64,000 nucleotides of DNA from Magnetococcales bacterium (GTDB lineage Bacteria; Pseudomonadota; Magnetococcia; Magnetococcales; JADFWU01): assembly GCA_015234045.1 (NCBI GenBank), contig JADFWU010000010.1, forward strand, positions 1-64,000. The letters run 5' to 3'. Below the pieces are notes generated by a model, which was not told the DNA's origin, did no database searches, and saw nothing but the letters and a program-made list of their open reading frames with translations. Position numbers and translations under genes: made by a program. Below, one piece after another: positions 63,837 to 64,000 of the stretch. Every line of letters begins with the position of its first letter. Position 1 is the stretch's first letter.

Positions 63837-63885
63837 TGAGCCGTGATGGACTCGAACCATCGACCCGCAGATTAAAAGTCAGTGG
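63837..63885 (-). other. 3' half of a tRNA-Lys, probable attachment-site remnant
   Basis: On the minus strand the sequence reads an anticodon-loop-like CTGACTTTTAATCTG (anticodon TTT), a variable segment, a T arm with GATGG-TTCGAGT-CCATC and an acceptor end ACGGCTCA. No matching 5' half is present: the upstream bases do not form a D arm or a GAGCCGT acceptor strand, the anticodon stem is imperfect, and no CCA follows. This is what the 3' copy at a phage or island integration junction looks like. Confidence 0.65.
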
Positions 63886-64000
63886 ATAGGGTTTTCACGG
63901 CACCTCATTTTCAATCATTTCCCTTTACTAAACATTTAGTTCTGGATATTCTCAATTCATCGGTTTTCACCCGAAATACCCCTAAATCCCGTTCGAGACC

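Noticed and set aside
63837-63925. Complete tRNA-Lys gene
   Set aside because: Only the anticodon-loop to acceptor 3' half is present; the D arm and 5' acceptor strand are missing.

Overview
The window reads as a chromosomal segment of a Gram-negative, motile, exopolysaccharide-making bacterium of the phylum Pseudomonadota. This rests on the RND efflux pump, the XrtA/PEP-CTERM-type polysaccharide locus, the outer-membrane type transglycosylase lipoprotein, chemotaxis receptors, large hybrid histidine kinases and PilZ signalling. A deep-branching lineage such as Magnetococcia would fit, but that is only an impression; a 16S gene or marker proteins would be needed.

Layout. (1) 0.1-10.4 kb: a lytic transglycosylase, an RND adaptor/permease pair with an unknown third gene, a solo Hpt protein overlapping a DUF1015 protein, an exported ParB-like protein, and a chemoreceptor with two CZB-like zinc modules. 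(2) 10.6-38.1 kb: a large polysaccharide locus in four convergent or divergent blocks. The first minus block (19.9 to 10.6 kb) is the conserved XrtA-associated set: initiating sugar transferase, Wzz-type chain-length protein, tyrosine autokinase with a Tyr/Gly tail, deacetylase, FemAB-like protein, glycosyltransferase, HprK-related kinase A and a degenerate DegT-like protein. A short plus block holds a glycosyltransferase and a sulfotransferase-like protein. The second minus block (29.8 to 22.6 kb) has an O-ligase, GT4, a GtrB-like GT2, a methyltransferase, two GtrA proteins and a GT-C-like protein. The second plus block (30.3 to 38.1 kb) has Wzm/Wzt, GT2, a flippase-like membrane protein, a methyltransferase, a PF14907 nucleotidyltransferase and an XrtA-type amidotransferase. 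No exosortase, PEP-CTERM substrate or Wza-type export protein was recognised in the window.

(3) 38.2-45.0 kb: a FetAB-type exporter, a dCache chemoreceptor, malic enzyme and thiol peroxidase. (4) 45.3-54.9 kb: three hybrid histidine kinases in a row, the last overlapping an SGNH hydrolase. (5) 55.2-57.8 kb: an RluA-family pseudouridine synthase and a CNNM/CorC-type protein. (6) 58.1-62.2 kb: a compact signalling operon with a 36-residue-repeat coiled-coil protein, a GAF-GAF-PAS adenylate cyclase and a PilZ protein. (7) 62.2-64.0 kb: a variable edge with an IS21 remnant, a dispersed hairpin repeat, a DUF1778/GNAT toxin-antitoxin pair and a 3' tRNA-Lys fragment that looks like an attachment site.

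Non-coding repeats recur. R1 is a hairpin element (10.4, 38.4, 55.0 and 62.5 kb), R2 a double-hairpin element (10.5 and 40.2 kb), and R3 a 140-bp fold-back MITE-like element (50.3 kb) with a one-ended relic at 5.6 kb. The most unusual items are the perfectly in-register 36-residue repeat protein in the cyclase/PilZ operon, the lysine-less DegT-like partner of the HprK-like kinase whose 3' end is supplied by R2, and the chemoreceptor with tandem extracytoplasmic CZB-like modules.
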